Below are positions 8,835-18,216 of a DNA stretch of 64,000 nucleotides, piece after piece. The position numbers were made by a program, and so were the translations under genes. Under the pieces are notes generated by a model. The model saw nothing but the letters and a program-made list of their open reading frames with translations. It did no database searches and was not told the DNA's origin. The stretch's first letter is position 1, and the number at the start of each line of letters is the position of its first letter. Source of the DNA: Sphingobacteriales bacterium (GTDB taxonomy: Bacteria > Bacteroidota > Bacteroidia > Sphingobacteriales > Sphingobacteriaceae); the NCBI GenBank assembly GCA_028288165.1, contig JAQBOG010000003.1:1-64000 (forward strand). The letters run 5' to 3'.

Positions 8835-11003
8835 ATGATAAAGAAAACCTGCCTGGTATTTATATTATTTTTAAATTTTATATCCAACAGTTATTCGCAG
8901 ATCATAGTCACAGATAGCTTAAAAAGAACCTTAATTGGTTCTCAAAGCTCTTATCTTATTACTTCAAAAGAAATTTCATTTAAAAAAGCCACATCGGCCA
9001 CTAATTTTAAACGAGTAAGTGGGAATGTGCCTAATCTGGGGGTACATGAACAAAGTATTTGGATAAAATTTAGCATTACAAACACAACGAACAATCCGAA
9101 TTTATTTTTAGAATTGGCTTATCCCATATTGGATGTAGTTGAGTTTTGGGCACCCGCCGCTAAGGGTGTTTACCGAAGTAAAATTCTAGGTGAGAGCTTT
9201 AGTTTTAATAAGAGAAAATATAAACAACCAAACTTTATATATGACCTAAGCATACCGCAGGGTGCCACAAACACTTATTATGTCAGAGTTAAAAGTGTTG
9301 AACAAATTATTTTGCCTCTATATTTAAGCCGTTCAACGCCAATATGGCAACACATCAGTGAAGACAGCGCCATTAACGGCATTTACTTCGGCATCGTGTT
9401 GATCATGTTTCTGTACAATCTTTTTGTTTTTTTCTCTGTTCGAGATAAAAGCTATTTATACTACGTATTCTACATAGCACTTGTGGGGCTTACACAGTTG
9501 GGCATAAAAGGATATACTTTCCAGTATTTATGGCCACAGAGCCCCCAATTTGCTTTGAAGGGTGTTATTATTCTAGCATCTTTGAGTGGTATTGGTGCCT
9601 TAATGGTCACTAAGAGCTTTTTACATATTAAAGTAAATACACCCAGATTAAATGTGGTGCTAACCGTACTCGTTTGCCTATTTATAGCAGCAATCGGTGT
9701 TACTATTGCTGGTGCCGAATTACTGGGCTTTACCATTATGCAAATAGTAACCAGTATCACCACCTTGTTTATTCTGGTTATTTCTTTTATGATTATGATA
9801 AAAGGGTACAAGCCTGCTGTATTCTTTTTCTCTGCCTGGTCGATATTGGTAGCAGGTGCAATAGTTTTTTTACTAAAGGATTATAATATATTACCGTACA
9901 ATACCTTTACAAGCTATTCAATGCAAGCTGCTTCAGCTATTGAAATGGCTTTGCTTTCTTTTGGTTTGGCCGATAGAATAAACACGCTAAAAAAGGAAAA
10001 AGAAGCTTCACAAGCAGAGTCTCTCCTAATTGCCAAAGAGAACGAACGGATAATTCGTGAACAAAACGAAATTTTGGAGGCAAAAGTTCATGAAAGAACG
10101 GTGGAGTTAATCGCTTCTAATGATGAATTGCATAAAACCTTAATAGACTTAAAAGAGGCTGAATCCCAATTGGTTGAATCCGAAAAAATGGCGTCGCTCG
10201 GTCAATTGACAGCTGGCATCGCTCATGAAATTAACAACCCAATTAACTTTGTAACGTCTAATGTGGGCCCGTTGAAGCGGGATGTAGAAATTTTACTGGA
10301 CATGATCGACACGATGGAATCTGTTGGCTTATCTGATAATCCGGTTAAGAAAAAGAAAGACCAGATTGAAAATTATAAAGAAGATATCGATTTTGATTAC
10401 TTAAAAATTGAAATTAGTAGTTTGTTAAAAGGAATAGGTGATGGTGCCTCTAGAACTGCAGAAATAATTAAAGGCTTAAGAATTTTTTCTAGATTGGATG
10501 AAGACGATCTTAAATATGCGGATATAAATGAAGGCTTAGATTCTACACTGATACTGGTAAATAATCTGCTCAGCAATAGTAAAATTGAGGTGAAACGTAA
10601 TTTGGGGAACATTCCTCAAATTGAATGTTACCCTGGAAAGTTAAATCAGGTGTTTCTGAACATCATTTCCAATGCGATATATGCAGTTAATAAACATAGC
10701 ACTAATAATCAGCGAGGGCTTTTGAAATTAACAACGGAAGTAGAAGGGGATAGTGTTTTAATTAGAATCGAGGATAACGGTATTGGGATGGATGAAAACA
10801 CGAAAAAGAAAATATTTGAACCGTTTTTTACCACAAAAGATGTAGGTGAAGGAACCGGACTGGGTATGTCTATCACTTATAACACCATCAAAAAGCACAG
10901 CGGCTTAATTCAAATAAACTCTACAGTTGGTGTAGGTACAGAATTTATCATTCAATTACCTATACTGCAAAAAGCAGGGAATCCAAGATCAATTAATGCT
11001 TAA
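8835..11003 (+). CDS. 7TMR-DISM sensor histidine kinase
   Basis: 722 residues. Signal peptide (ends NSYSQ), then a roughly 150-residue periplasmic beta-sandwich of the 7TMR-DISMED2 type (SIWIKFSITNTT, PILDVVEFW), seven membrane helices from about residue 180 to 375, a coiled coil, and a kinase core. The phospho-acceptor is H464 in GIAHEINNP, the N-box is FLNIISNAIYA, the G1 box EDNGIGMDE and the G2 box GEGTGLGMS. DISM domains are thought to bind carbohydrate-like or other small ligands. A rotted copy of its ATPase domain lies directly downstream, followed by a REC-kinase, so part of this region was duplicated. Confidence 0.93.
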   Translation: MIKKTCLVFILFLNFISNSYSQIIVTDSLKRTLIGSQSSYLITSKEISFKKATSATNFKRVSGNVPNLGVHEQSIWIKFSITNTTNNPNLFLELAYPILDVVEFWAPAAKGVYRSKILGESFSFNKRKYKQPNFIYDLSIPQGATNTYYVRVKSVEQIILPLYLSRSTPIWQHISEDSAINGIYFGIVLIMFLYNLFVFFSVRDKSYLYYVFYIALVGLTQLGIKGYTFQYLWPQSPQFALKGVIILASLSGIGALMVTKSFLHIKVNTPRLNVVLTVLVCLFIAAIGVTIAGAELLGFTIMQIVTSITTLFILVISFMIMIKGYKPAVFFFSAWSILVAGAIVFLLKDYNILPYNTFTSYSMQAASAIEMALLSFGLADRINTLKKEKEASQAESLLIAKENERIIREQNEILEAKVHERTVELIASNDELHKTLIDLKEAESQLVESEKMASLGQLTAGIAHEINNPINFVTSNVGPLKRDVEILLDMIDTMESVGLSDNPVKKKKDQIENYKEDIDFDYLKIEISSLLKGIGDGASRTAEIIKGLRIFSRLDEDDLKYADINEGLDSTLILVNNLLSNSKIEVKRNLGNIPQIECYPGKLNQVFLNIISNAIYAVNKHSTNNQRGLLKLTTEVEGDSVLIRIEDNGIGMDENTKKKIFEPFFTTKDVGEGTGLGMSITYNTIKKHSGLIQINSTVGVGTEFIIQLPILQKAGNPRSINA

Positions 11004-11262
11004 AAGAATCCTTTTCTAATATTCGAATTTAACAATTCACTCAAGGCGATTTAATATAACAAAATATATTGCGGCTCGTAAAGTAGCCACGGTAATGGTT
11101 AAGCATGTACAAAATCTACCTTGTATCTCTTGTGTTGCAACTACATTTTCATAAAAACCCCTTCAGTATCGCGAAGGAAATATTATTTTTATTTTTATTA
11201 TTGGTGAATATATTACTATTCCTGAAGATCCTACAAATGGCAAAGGATAAACGATGTAATAA

Positions 11263-11672
11263 AATCTAGAAATTTTATCACATCTAAAGTTAGTATTGAT
11301 CGAACATATTCCTGCTATTGAGTGTTATCCTGCGAAGCTGAATCAAGTTTTTGTTAATGTAATGTCAAATGCTATATACGCAAGTAATAAAAATGGTAAC
11401 AATTATCATCAAGGAGTAGTAAAACTAAAAACTGAGTTTGACGGAGTGAATATTTTGATTAGAATTGAAGATTAAGGCGTTTGAATGAATAAGTATACAA
11501 AGAAGAAAATATTAGAACCATTTTTTATCACCAAAAATGTAGGAGAAGGGACAGGTCTTGGCATGTCGATAACCTATACCATGATAAAAACCATAATGGA
11601 TCAATTCAAATAAACTCTACTCCTAGCGTCGGAACAGAATTTATCATATTGTTACCTTCTACAAAGACCTAG
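11263..11672 (+). pseudogene. Remnant of a duplicated histidine-kinase ATPase domain
   Basis: The DNA translates in pieces as a diverged copy of the last 130 residues of the kinase that ends at 11003: AIECYPAKLNQVF, MSNAIYASNK, LIRIED, then KKKILEPFFITKNVGEGTGL and GMSITY. The reading frame is broken by TAA at 11473-11475 (where the parent reads DNGIG), by a following TGA, and by a frameshift near 11590. Homology seems to begin at about 11263. The 250 bases before it show no recognisable coding. The order parent, remnant, REC-kinase suggests tandem duplication followed by decay. Confidence 0.85.
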
Positions 11673-11688
11673 AAAAGCATACACTCCT

Positions 11689-12765
11689 ATGAAAATAAAG
11701 ATATTATACATTGATGATGAAGTAAATAATTTAACAGGTTTTAAAGCATCATTCAGAATGGATTACAACATTCTGATTGCCCACAATACTATCCAAGCTC
11801 ATGATTTATTAATTAGAAACCCTGATATCCGGGTAATATTTTGTGATCAGCGGATGCCTGATAAAACCGGAGTTGAGTTTTTTAAAGATATTAAAAATGA
11901 GTTTCCCTATCCCATTCGGATTTTATTAACGGGGTATACCGATATTGAAGCGGTAATTAATTCAATAAACCATGGCAATATCTTTCGATATGTCCAAAAG
12001 CCATGGTCTGTGGCAGATATTATTGCCGCAATTAATGAAGCCCACAAGTTTTACATGCTTAATTCGATGCTTTCAATCAAAAATGGAGAGCTGAAAAAAG
12101 CGTATATCGAGTTAGATAAATTTGCTCACAGTGTTACACATGACATGCGTAGGCCTTTGATGGGGATACTTGGAGCTATTGAAGTTGCACAAGAAATTGA
12201 TGATATCGGTGAATTGAAGTCCATGTTAAATATGATGCTAGAATCTGTTAAAAACTTAGACGGATTTATACAAAGTACCCATGACTACTATAACCTTAAA
12301 CGGGGCGAATTAAAAATTGAAGAAATAGATTTTGAAGAGCTTATTAAAATTGAAGAAAAGTCTTTAAAGTCATCCATTGGGGAGGATATACGGTTTAATG
12401 CGAATGTACAACAGGAGGAAACTTTCCGATGTGATAAAGTATCTATGAATATTATTCTTCATAATCTGCTGACAAATGCTTTCAAATACCAAAAGAAAGG
12501 TAACGAAGATAAATTTGTTGAACTTGATATTAAGGTGGCCACTGGAATGGCTACTATCTGTATTAAGGATAATGGCATCGGAATTCCTGAAAATGATATT
12601 AATGATATTTTTGATATGTTTTACAGATCTGCATCTGAAGAACCAGGTTCGGGTTTCGGTTTGTATAACGTGAAAGATGCATTGCTGAAGTTAAATGGTA
12701 ATATTCAAGTAGATTCAAAAATTGATATAGGCTCCACTTTTAAAGTAACTATCCAAAATAAATAA
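11689..12765 (+). CDS. Hybrid receiver-histidine kinase (soluble)
   Basis: 358 residues without membrane segments. N-terminal receiver: acidic pair in YIDDEVNN, phospho-acceptor D53 in IFCDQRMPD, LLTGYTD, QKPW. A HisKA domain follows with H151 in HDMRRPLMG, then a HATPase domain (N-box HNLLTNAFKY, G1 KDNGIGIPE, G2 GSGFGLYN). This REC-HisKA-HATPase order lets an upstream kinase tune a second kinase. The receiver closely resembles the lone receiver at 6537-7001. The lone receiver at 12768 follows after 2 bases and is the obvious phosphate acceptor. Confidence 0.92.
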   Translation: MKIKILYIDDEVNNLTGFKASFRMDYNILIAHNTIQAHDLLIRNPDIRVIFCDQRMPDKTGVEFFKDIKNEFPYPIRILLTGYTDIEAVINSINHGNIFRYVQKPWSVADIIAAINEAHKFYMLNSMLSIKNGELKKAYIELDKFAHSVTHDMRRPLMGILGAIEVAQEIDDIGELKSMLNMMLESVKNLDGFIQSTHDYYNLKRGELKIEEIDFEELIKIEEKSLKSSIGEDIRFNANVQQEETFRCDKVSMNIILHNLLTNAFKYQKKGNEDKFVELDIKVATGMATICIKDNGIGIPENDINDIFDMFYRSASEEPGSGFGLYNVKDALLKLNGNIQVDSKIDIGSTFKVTIQNK

Positions 12766-12767
12766 TC

Positions 12768-13169
12768 ATGGATGGTGTTAAATATAATTTCATTGTAGTT
12801 GACGACAGCAAGCTCGATTGTTTTGTAGCCGAAAAGGTGATCAAACACTCTGGGAAGGCATTAGTGGTCAAGTCTTTTCTTGAGCCAATAAAAGCACTGG
12901 AATACATTAAAAGAAATGAAATTTTTAATACTTCTAAAACTATAATTATTCTTGATATTCAAATGCCTGTAATGACAGGGCACCAATTTGTTGAGGCATT
13001 TGAGCAGCTTTCTCAAGAAATTCAAGACCGTTACATCGTCTACATGATCTCGTCTTCTTCGAATGAATCTGATTTAAACCGAATTGCAAATTATAAGTCA
13101 GTGAGGAAATTTTCCAATAAGCCTATTAACAAGGAAATGATAAACGGCTTTTTGAGAGATCTTAAATAA
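12768..13169 (+). CDS. Single-domain response regulator
   Basis: 133 residues, receiver domain only: VVDDSKLD, D63 in ILDIQMPVMTG, ISSSSNESD with the conserved Ser/Thr, and the lysine in FSNKPINKE. CheY-like members of this type in Bacteroidota lack DNA-binding output. It starts 2 bases after the REC-kinase and probably takes its phosphate. It ends the signalling island; 21 bases further on a dispersed repeat begins. Confidence 0.9.
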   Translation: MDGVKYNFIVVDDSKLDCFVAEKVIKHSGKALVVKSFLEPIKALEYIKRNEIFNTSKTIIILDIQMPVMTGHQFVEAFEQLSQEIQDRYIVYMISSSSNESDLNRIANYKSVRKFSNKPINKEMINGFLRDLK

Positions 13170-13190
13170 GCAACGTTTTATGTTAAACTT

Positions 13191-13279
13191 GCTAGAGCGT
13201 TAGGGATAGAAGTGAAAATCCTTTTTGCCCATCTCCTGGGCAAAAAGATTGGAACGTAAAGCCCGCCCGAACGCCCAAA
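13191..13279 (+). repeat. Dispersed intergenic repeat, copy A
   Basis: Same layout as eight other copies in the window: GCGTTAGGGAT, AAGTGAAAATC, a self-complementary centre (CTTTTTGCCCA / TGGGCAAAAAG), AGATTGGAACG, AAGCCCGCCCGAACGCCC. The ends can pair (GCGTT with AACGC). Confidence 0.9.
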
Positions 13280-13435
13280 ACATTTTCTAATAGTTACTGC
13301 CGGGTTGTTAAACCTACTTGATCTTGTTATTTGGACTAAGAAAAGGAAAGTCTCAAAAAGCTGTTCATCTATACATAAGTCAGATTTACCGATACATACA
13401 GATGGAAAATCGCAAATATTTACTTGATTTGTAAT

Positions 13436-14665
13436 ATGTATCGTTCCAGAGCTACTTCGTTTTATATTCATACTAGCGGCTGGCTCATATTTCTTGGATT
13501 CCCTCTTTTATTCATGAATCGTACTCAGGATAATATTGGAAGCACCTATGAAATTATATTATCTCCCTATTACTGGCTTTTTTGTTTAACATACATTGTG
13601 ATGTTTTACTTAAATTCATGGTTCTTGATACCTGGATTGGTATTTAAAAAAAAATATGTTCAATATACCGGAGTAGTATTGCTCCTTTTTGGATGTGTTT
13701 ATTTTCTTCAACCATTTGATAATTTGCTGGGACACAATCTGAGAGAAAGCCCGAAAGTGATTACAACTACCTCTCCGCCTCAAGAAAACATCCTGTCTCA
13801 AACAGATCAACTTAATAACAACCCAGCAAGCTTGGATACTTTGATGCCAAGTGAAAGAAATCTTCCATTTGGGCCTTTGCCACATCAGGATTTACGAATG
13901 CAGGACGCCCGTTTTAAATCTACCCATAGTGTTGTTTTTATCCATCAAACCGGAAATGTTGATGTGGTTGGCCTATTGCTTTTTATGATGGTTATGGGTT
14001 TGAGCATTGCGGTAAGTACCGTACAACAATGGCAAAGTGCAGAACGGAAAATGGTAATTTCAGAAGCTCACAAGGTAAGTGCAGAAGCTGGCAAAATTAA
14101 TGCTGAACTGTCTTTTTTACGGGCTCAGATCAATCCGCATTTTTTATTCAATACGTTGAATAATATCTATACTCTCTCCGTAACAAATAGTGAAAACACC
14201 TCGGAAAGTATCATGAAACTATCAAATATTATGCGTTATGTTACCGATGATGTGGCAGAGGATTATGTTTCTCTACAAAATGAGGTTGATTGTGTTAATG
14301 ATTATATAGATTTACAACGGTTACGCTTAGGGAAAAAAACAAAACTTATTTTCGAACGAACCGGAACCATTTTTCAGCAAAGAATGGCTCCTTTGATACT
14401 CATTACTTTTATTGAAAATGTGTTCAAATATGGGGTCAGTAATCATCAGGAAACCACCATCCATATTAAAATATCAGTAGAGCCAAATGAGATTTATTTC
14501 TTTTGTCAAAATAGAATTTTCGAGAATAAATCATCGCATAAGCGCACTGGTATTGGTATTGCAAATACACGGAAAAGGTTGGATTATTTGTATCCCGATA
14601 AGCATACTTTGAAAATTACTAATCAAGATGGTCTGTTCACAGTAGACTTAAATCTTGAATGCTAA
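13436..14665 (+). CDS. LytS-type sensor histidine kinase (His_kinase family)
   Basis: 409 residues from the ATG at 13436; a TTG 12 bases upstream is also in frame. Four predicted membrane helices occupy the first 190 residues, with a long non-cytoplasmic Pro/Ser/Asn-rich loop between the third and fourth. A helical linker follows, then the His_kinase motif RAQINPHFLFNTLNNIY and a divergent HATPase (LITFIENVFKYG, GIGIANTRKRLDYLY). This class phosphorylates a LytTR partner, here the next gene, 9 bases on. The pair sits directly before the PqqD/ATP-grasp cassette and may control it. Confidence 0.92.
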   Translation: MYRSRATSFYIHTSGWLIFLGFPLLFMNRTQDNIGSTYEIILSPYYWLFCLTYIVMFYLNSWFLIPGLVFKKKYVQYTGVVLLLFGCVYFLQPFDNLLGHNLRESPKVITTTSPPQENILSQTDQLNNNPASLDTLMPSERNLPFGPLPHQDLRMQDARFKSTHSVVFIHQTGNVDVVGLLLFMMVMGLSIAVSTVQQWQSAERKMVISEAHKVSAEAGKINAELSFLRAQINPHFLFNTLNNIYTLSVTNSENTSESIMKLSNIMRYVTDDVAEDYVSLQNEVDCVNDYIDLQRLRLGKKTKLIFERTGTIFQQRMAPLILITFIENVFKYGVSNHQETTIHIKISVEPNEIYFFCQNRIFENKSSHKRTGIGIANTRKRLDYLYPDKHTLKITNQDGLFTVDLNLEC

Positions 14666-14674
14666 CATATAAAC

Positions 14675-15370
14675 ATGTCATTAAAATGTGTTGCCATTGA
14701 TGATGAGCCATTAGCTCTTGAACTGATCACAAAGTATGTGGCTTTATTTCCGGAATTACAACTCATTTATACATTTGAAGATGCCGTAAGCGGAGCAGAA
14801 TTCCTTGCAAAAAGCTCCGTTGATCTGTTGTTTATTGATATCAATATGCCTGATATCACCGGGCTTGACCTGGTACGTTCTTTAACTAAAAAGCCTATGG
14901 TGATTTTTGTAACCGCTTACAAAAACTTTGCTTTTGAAGGGTTTGAATTACAGGCGCTGGATTATCTCTTAAAGCCTATTGATTTCAAGCGTTTTTCTGC
15001 TGCGGTTACTAAGGCTATTGATTATTACAATTATAAAAATTCGGATAATTCTGAGTCGGATGAGAGTATTTATGTATACTCCGAATACCGAATGATTAAG
15101 ATTGAGCTGAAAGACATAGAGTACATAGAGAGTATGGAAGATTATATTAAGATTTATTTAACAAGTGCTCCCAAACCTGTACTCACCTTAATGACGCTGA
15201 AAAAAATGTTAGAAAAACTGCCAAACACAGGTTTTAGGCGAATCCATAGAAGTTATATTGTGGCTTTGAAAAAGATCAAAGTAATTCATAATCGCAAAGT
15301 TAAATTGGCTAATGCCGAGCTAACGGTAAGCGATAGTTATAGTGACTTTATCAAAGAGTGGTCTAAATAA
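14675..15370 (+). CDS. LytTR family response regulator
   Basis: 231 residues: receiver domain (AIDDEPLA, D55 in FIDINMPDITG, TAYKNFAFEGFE, LKPIDFKRF) followed by a LytTR DNA-binding domain (YIESMEDYIKIY, GFRRIHRSYIVALKKI). It forms a two-component pair with the LytS-type kinase 9 bases upstream. LytTR proteins bind pairs of short direct repeats; two 8-bp repeats lie 40 bases after this gene, before the PqqD-like gene. Confidence 0.94.
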   Translation: MSLKCVAIDDEPLALELITKYVALFPELQLIYTFEDAVSGAEFLAKSSVDLLFIDINMPDITGLDLVRSLTKKPMVIFVTAYKNFAFEGFELQALDYLLKPIDFKRFSAAVTKAIDYYNYKNSDNSESDESIYVYSEYRMIKIELKDIEYIESMEDYIKIYLTSAPKPVLTLMTLKKMLEKLPNTGFRRIHRSYIVALKKIKVIHNRKVKLANAELTVSDSYSDFIKEWSK

Positions 15371-15410
15371 ATTATGAACATCAAGTCTTCGAAAGTGGCG
15401 TGTCGCTATA

Positions 15411-15432
15411 CTCAATACGAACATCTCAATAC
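15411..15432 (+). promoter_or_regulatory. Possible LytTR-type operator before the cassette
   Basis: CTCAATAC occurs at 15411-15418 and again at 15425-15432, 14 bases apart centre to centre, ending 7 bases before the PqqD-like ATG. LytTR regulators bind direct repeats, but known spacing is usually longer, so this is a weak call. Confidence 0.22.
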
Positions 15433-15439
15433 TCGCTGA

Positions 15440-15682
15440 ATGAAAATTAAAAAGAATATAGCTACCAGTGAAAACGGGTTTATTTTTAACCCGTCAACTG
15501 GCGATTCATTTTCAAGTAATCCGATCGGAGCAGAAATTTTGTTGTTCATGAAGAGTGGGAAAACATCTTTAGAAATTAAGGAGATTATTCTGGAGAATTA
15601 TGAGGTAGAGCCAGCTCAACTTGAACGCGACTGGGAAGATTGGTTATTGCAATTGAAGGATGCTAATTTGCTTGATTTATAA
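15440..15682 (+). CDS. PqqD-like small protein (peptide-recognition fold)
   Basis: 80 residues matching the PqqD/RiPP-recognition-element fold: NGFIFNPSTGDSFSSNPIGA is the beta-hairpin part, and a three-helix winged region (EIKEIILENYEVEP, WEDWLLQLKDANLLDL) follows. PqqD-type proteins bind a leader peptide and hand it to a modifying enzyme. No radical SAM enzyme is encoded next to it; the neighbour is an ATP-grasp ligase 14 bases on. It is the first gene of a six-gene co-directional cassette. No obvious precursor peptide gene is seen around it. Confidence 0.75.
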   Translation: MKIKKNIATSENGFIFNPSTGDSFSSNPIGAEILLFMKSGKTSLEIKEIILENYEVEPAQLERDWEDWLLQLKDANLLDL

Positions 15683-15696
15683 TTTCGGACTAACAA

Positions 15697-16746
15697 ATGA
15701 TTGAACCCATACCTTACGTAATTGCAATAACTGCATTAAATGCGATTGACAGCCCTGGCCCCGGCCTTGCTGTTATCAGAGCTTTGCGGGAAGGTTTGGG
15801 AACTGGCTTGAGAATTATCGGATTATGTTATGAATCATTAGAGCCTGGAATTTATCTGCATGGTCAGGTTGACAAAACATATCAAATCCCTTACCCAACG
15901 GCAGGGGCGGGCCCGTTATTAGAGCGCCTGCAATATGTTCATGAAAAGGAAAAGCTTGATTTGGTTATCCCAAATTTCGATTCGGAGCTTTATAATTTCA
16001 TTAAAATAAGCGTAGACTTAAATAAACTAGGTATAAAAACCTTTCTTCCATCACACAAACAACTAGAAATCCGGGAAAAAATCAATCTTGCAAAATTTGG
16101 TAAAAAACACAATTTATTAGTTCCAGAAGATCGAATTATATTTAAGGCAGATGAACTTGAAAAAGTAGCAGCAGATTTAGGGTATCCATTAGTAGTAAAA
16201 GGGAAATATTACGAAGCTTCGGTTGTACATACGTTGGAACAAGCCTCGAAAGCATTTAGTTTGTTAAGCGTAAAATGGGGGCTTCCCGTTATTGCTCAGA
16301 AATTTGTAAAAGGCACTGAGATAAATATTGCGGCTCTTGGTGATGGAAAAGGAAACGCCATTTCGGTGATCCCGATGAGGAAATTATACATTACAGATAA
16401 AGGAAAAGCATGGGCCGGGGTTACCTTGGAAGATAATACCTTACTTGATTTGGGCAGAGATTTTATAAAAGCAACCCATTGGAAAGGTGGTTGTGAACTG
16501 GAAATTATGAAAGACGCGGCTGGAAAACTTTTTATAATGGAAATTAATCCGAGGTTTCCGGCATGGGTTTACTTAACGGCAGCAGCAGGGCAAAATCAGC
16601 CAGCTGCATTGGTAAAAATGGCGTTTGGCGAATTGGTCGAACCGTTTGATTCATACCAGCCGGGTAAAATGTTTGTTCGCTATGCCTGGGATCATATTAC
16701 AGATATTACTGAATTTCAACAAATTTCAGCACTTGGGGAACTTTAA
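15697..16746 (+). CDS. ATP-grasp ligase
   Basis: 349 residues. N-terminal pre-ATP-grasp Rossmann part (VIAITALNAIDSPGPGLAV), then the ATP-grasp core: LGYPLVVKGKYYEA supplies the ATP-binding lysine, a hinge region with IAQKFVKGTEIN follows, and the magnesium-binding motif is LFIMEINPRFPAW near residue 285. It resembles carbamoyl-phosphate-synthase-like ligases that join a carboxylate to an amine via an acyl phosphate. The substrate is unknown. It lies between the PqqD-like gene (14 bases) and a PLP decarboxylase (117 bases, filled by a 7-nt repeat array). Confidence 0.88.
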   Translation: MIEPIPYVIAITALNAIDSPGPGLAVIRALREGLGTGLRIIGLCYESLEPGIYLHGQVDKTYQIPYPTAGAGPLLERLQYVHEKEKLDLVIPNFDSELYNFIKISVDLNKLGIKTFLPSHKQLEIREKINLAKFGKKHNLLVPEDRIIFKADELEKVAADLGYPLVVKGKYYEASVVHTLEQASKAFSLLSVKWGLPVIAQKFVKGTEINIAALGDGKGNAISVIPMRKLYITDKGKAWAGVTLEDNTLLDLGRDFIKATHWKGGCELEIMKDAAGKLFIMEINPRFPAWVYLTAAAGQNQPAALVKMAFGELVEPFDSYQPGKMFVRYAWDHITDITEFQQISALGEL

Positions 16747-16747
16747 A

Positions 16748-16859
16748 GTTATAAGTTGTAAGTTATAAGTTGTAAGTCATAAGCCAAAGTCGAAAGCCAA
16801 AGTTTAAAATCTAAAATTCTCATATCTAACATCTCATATCTAACATCTCACATCTAAAA
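16748..16859 (+). repeat. Heptad (7-nt period) repeat array inside the operon
   Basis: Sixteen consecutive 7-mers read in strict phase: GTTATAA and GTTGTAA alternate, then GTCATAA, GCCAAAG, TCGAAAG, CCAAAGT, then TTAAAAT/CTAAAAT, then TCTCATA and TCTAACA alternate, then TCTCACA and TCTAAAA. The unit sequence changes but the period of 7 persists. The array fills the whole gap between the ATP-grasp and decarboxylase genes. Confidence 0.85.
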
Positions 16860-16863
16860 AAGA

Positions 16864-18216
16864 ATGAAGCTACGATACGAACGTCCTTATTTGAAGAAAA
16901 TGAACGTTGGTGTGATGAACAAATTCGGAAGCCGTTCAGATTTTCAACCAGTTAAATTTATTGATGGGGTTTCTGTAAAAAGCCTTACAGATAAATATGG
17001 TTCACCAGTTTTTGTATTATCCGAAAGACAAATCCGTAAGAATTATCAATCGGCTGTACGATCTTTTAATACCCGTTATCCAAAAGTTCAGTTTGCATGG
17101 AGTTATAAAACTAATTATATAAATGCCGTATGTAACGTTTTTCACCAGGAGGGCAGTTGGGCAGAAGTTGTATCTGGATTCGAATATCATAAGGCAATTG
17201 GGAACGGTGTAGCAGGAAATCATATTATTTTTAATGGACCTGAAAAAAAAGAGGCAGATTTAAAGCTTGCTATAGAAAACGATTCACTGATTCATATTGA
17301 TCATTTTGAAGAGCTATATAAACTCATTGATATTTGTGAAGCGCTTAATAAAAAGCCTAGAGTAGCCATCCGTGTAAACATGGATACAGGCATTTATCCA
17401 CTTTGGGATCGATTTGGTTTCAATTATGAAAATGGTCAGGCGTGGAATGCCATTCTGAAAATTGTTGGCTTAGGTAAAATGCAGTTAGTTGGGTTGCATT
17501 GCCATATAGGTACGTTCATGTTATCTACATCCGCGTATGCGATAGCCACTTCCAAACTTTGCGATTTGGCAATGAAATGTAAAAACCAGTTGCAAAATCC
17601 AATTGAGTATTTAGATCTTGGAGGAGGTTTCCCATCTACAAACACATTAAAGGGGTCATATTTGCCCGGTGTTGATACCGTACCACCCATTGATGATTTT
17701 GCAGAAGCAATCACGACAACTATTTTAGGCTATGGCTTTCAACAAAATGAGCTTCCGATGTTGATTTTAGAGACGGGAAGAGCACTAATTGATGACGCAG
17801 GGTATCTTCTCGGTTCTGTTATAGCAAACAAACAATTAAGTGATGGGCGCAGGGCAACCATTCTAAACTTTGGTGTAAATCTGTTGTTCACTTCTTTTTG
17901 GTACGATCACCACATCAGTCCGGCCCAAGATTTTACGCATTATACTGAAGAAACTATTCTTTACGGACCTATGTGTATGAACATTGATGTCATCCGCGAA
18001 AGCATAAACCTGCCATTGTTAAGCCCAGGAGATTTAGTGGTAGTACACAAGGTTGGAGCGTATAACATGACGCAATGGATGCAATTTATTAGCACAAGGC
18101 CCGCTGTAGTTTTGATTGATGAAACTGGTCAGACACATGAAATTCGCCAGGCTGAAACATTAAAATATATGGAAATTCCTGAAAGTGTTCCGGTACATCT
18201 TCAACACAAAAAATAA
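16864..18216 (+). CDS. PLP-dependent decarboxylase (Orn/DAP/Arg decarboxylase group IV fold)
   Basis: 450 residues, an alanine-racemase-fold barrel plus beta domain like diaminopimelate decarboxylase (LysA). PLP lysine K82 is in FAWSYKTN, followed by the HCHIGT histidine motif, the phosphate-binding DLGGGFPS, the ETGRALIDDAGYL arginine segment, GPMCMNID with the active-site cysteine, and VGAYNMTQ. It decarboxylates a D-centre amino acid or a related amine-acid substrate. Since the locus has no other lysine-biosynthesis gene, I think it is a dedicated enzyme of the cassette rather than LysA. The start may be one of several Met codons within the first 20 residues. Confidence 0.87.
   Translation: MKLRYERPYLKKMNVGVMNKFGSRSDFQPVKFIDGVSVKSLTDKYGSPVFVLSERQIRKNYQSAVRSFNTRYPKVQFAWSYKTNYINAVCNVFHQEGSWAEVVSGFEYHKAIGNGVAGNHIIFNGPEKKEADLKLAIENDSLIHIDHFEELYKLIDICEALNKKPRVAIRVNMDTGIYPLWDRFGFNYENGQAWNAILKIVGLGKMQLVGLHCHIGTFMLSTSAYAIATSKLCDLAMKCKNQLQNPIEYLDLGGGFPSTNTLKGSYLPGVDTVPPIDDFAEAITTTILGYGFQQNELPMLILETGRALIDDAGYLLGSVIANKQLSDGRRATILNFGVNLLFTSFWYDHHISPAQDFTHYTEETILYGPMCMNIDVIRESINLPLLSPGDLVVVHKVGAYNMTQWMQFISTRPAVVLIDETGQTHEIRQAETLKYMEIPESVPVHLQHKK

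Noticed and set aside
13178-13471. 97-residue minus-strand frame
   Set aside because: It covers repeat copy A and the start of the LytS-type gene; no protein-like pattern.
16864-18216. Housekeeping lysA
   Set aside because: The fold fits, but the context is a dedicated cassette without lysine genes, so the symbol was not assigned.
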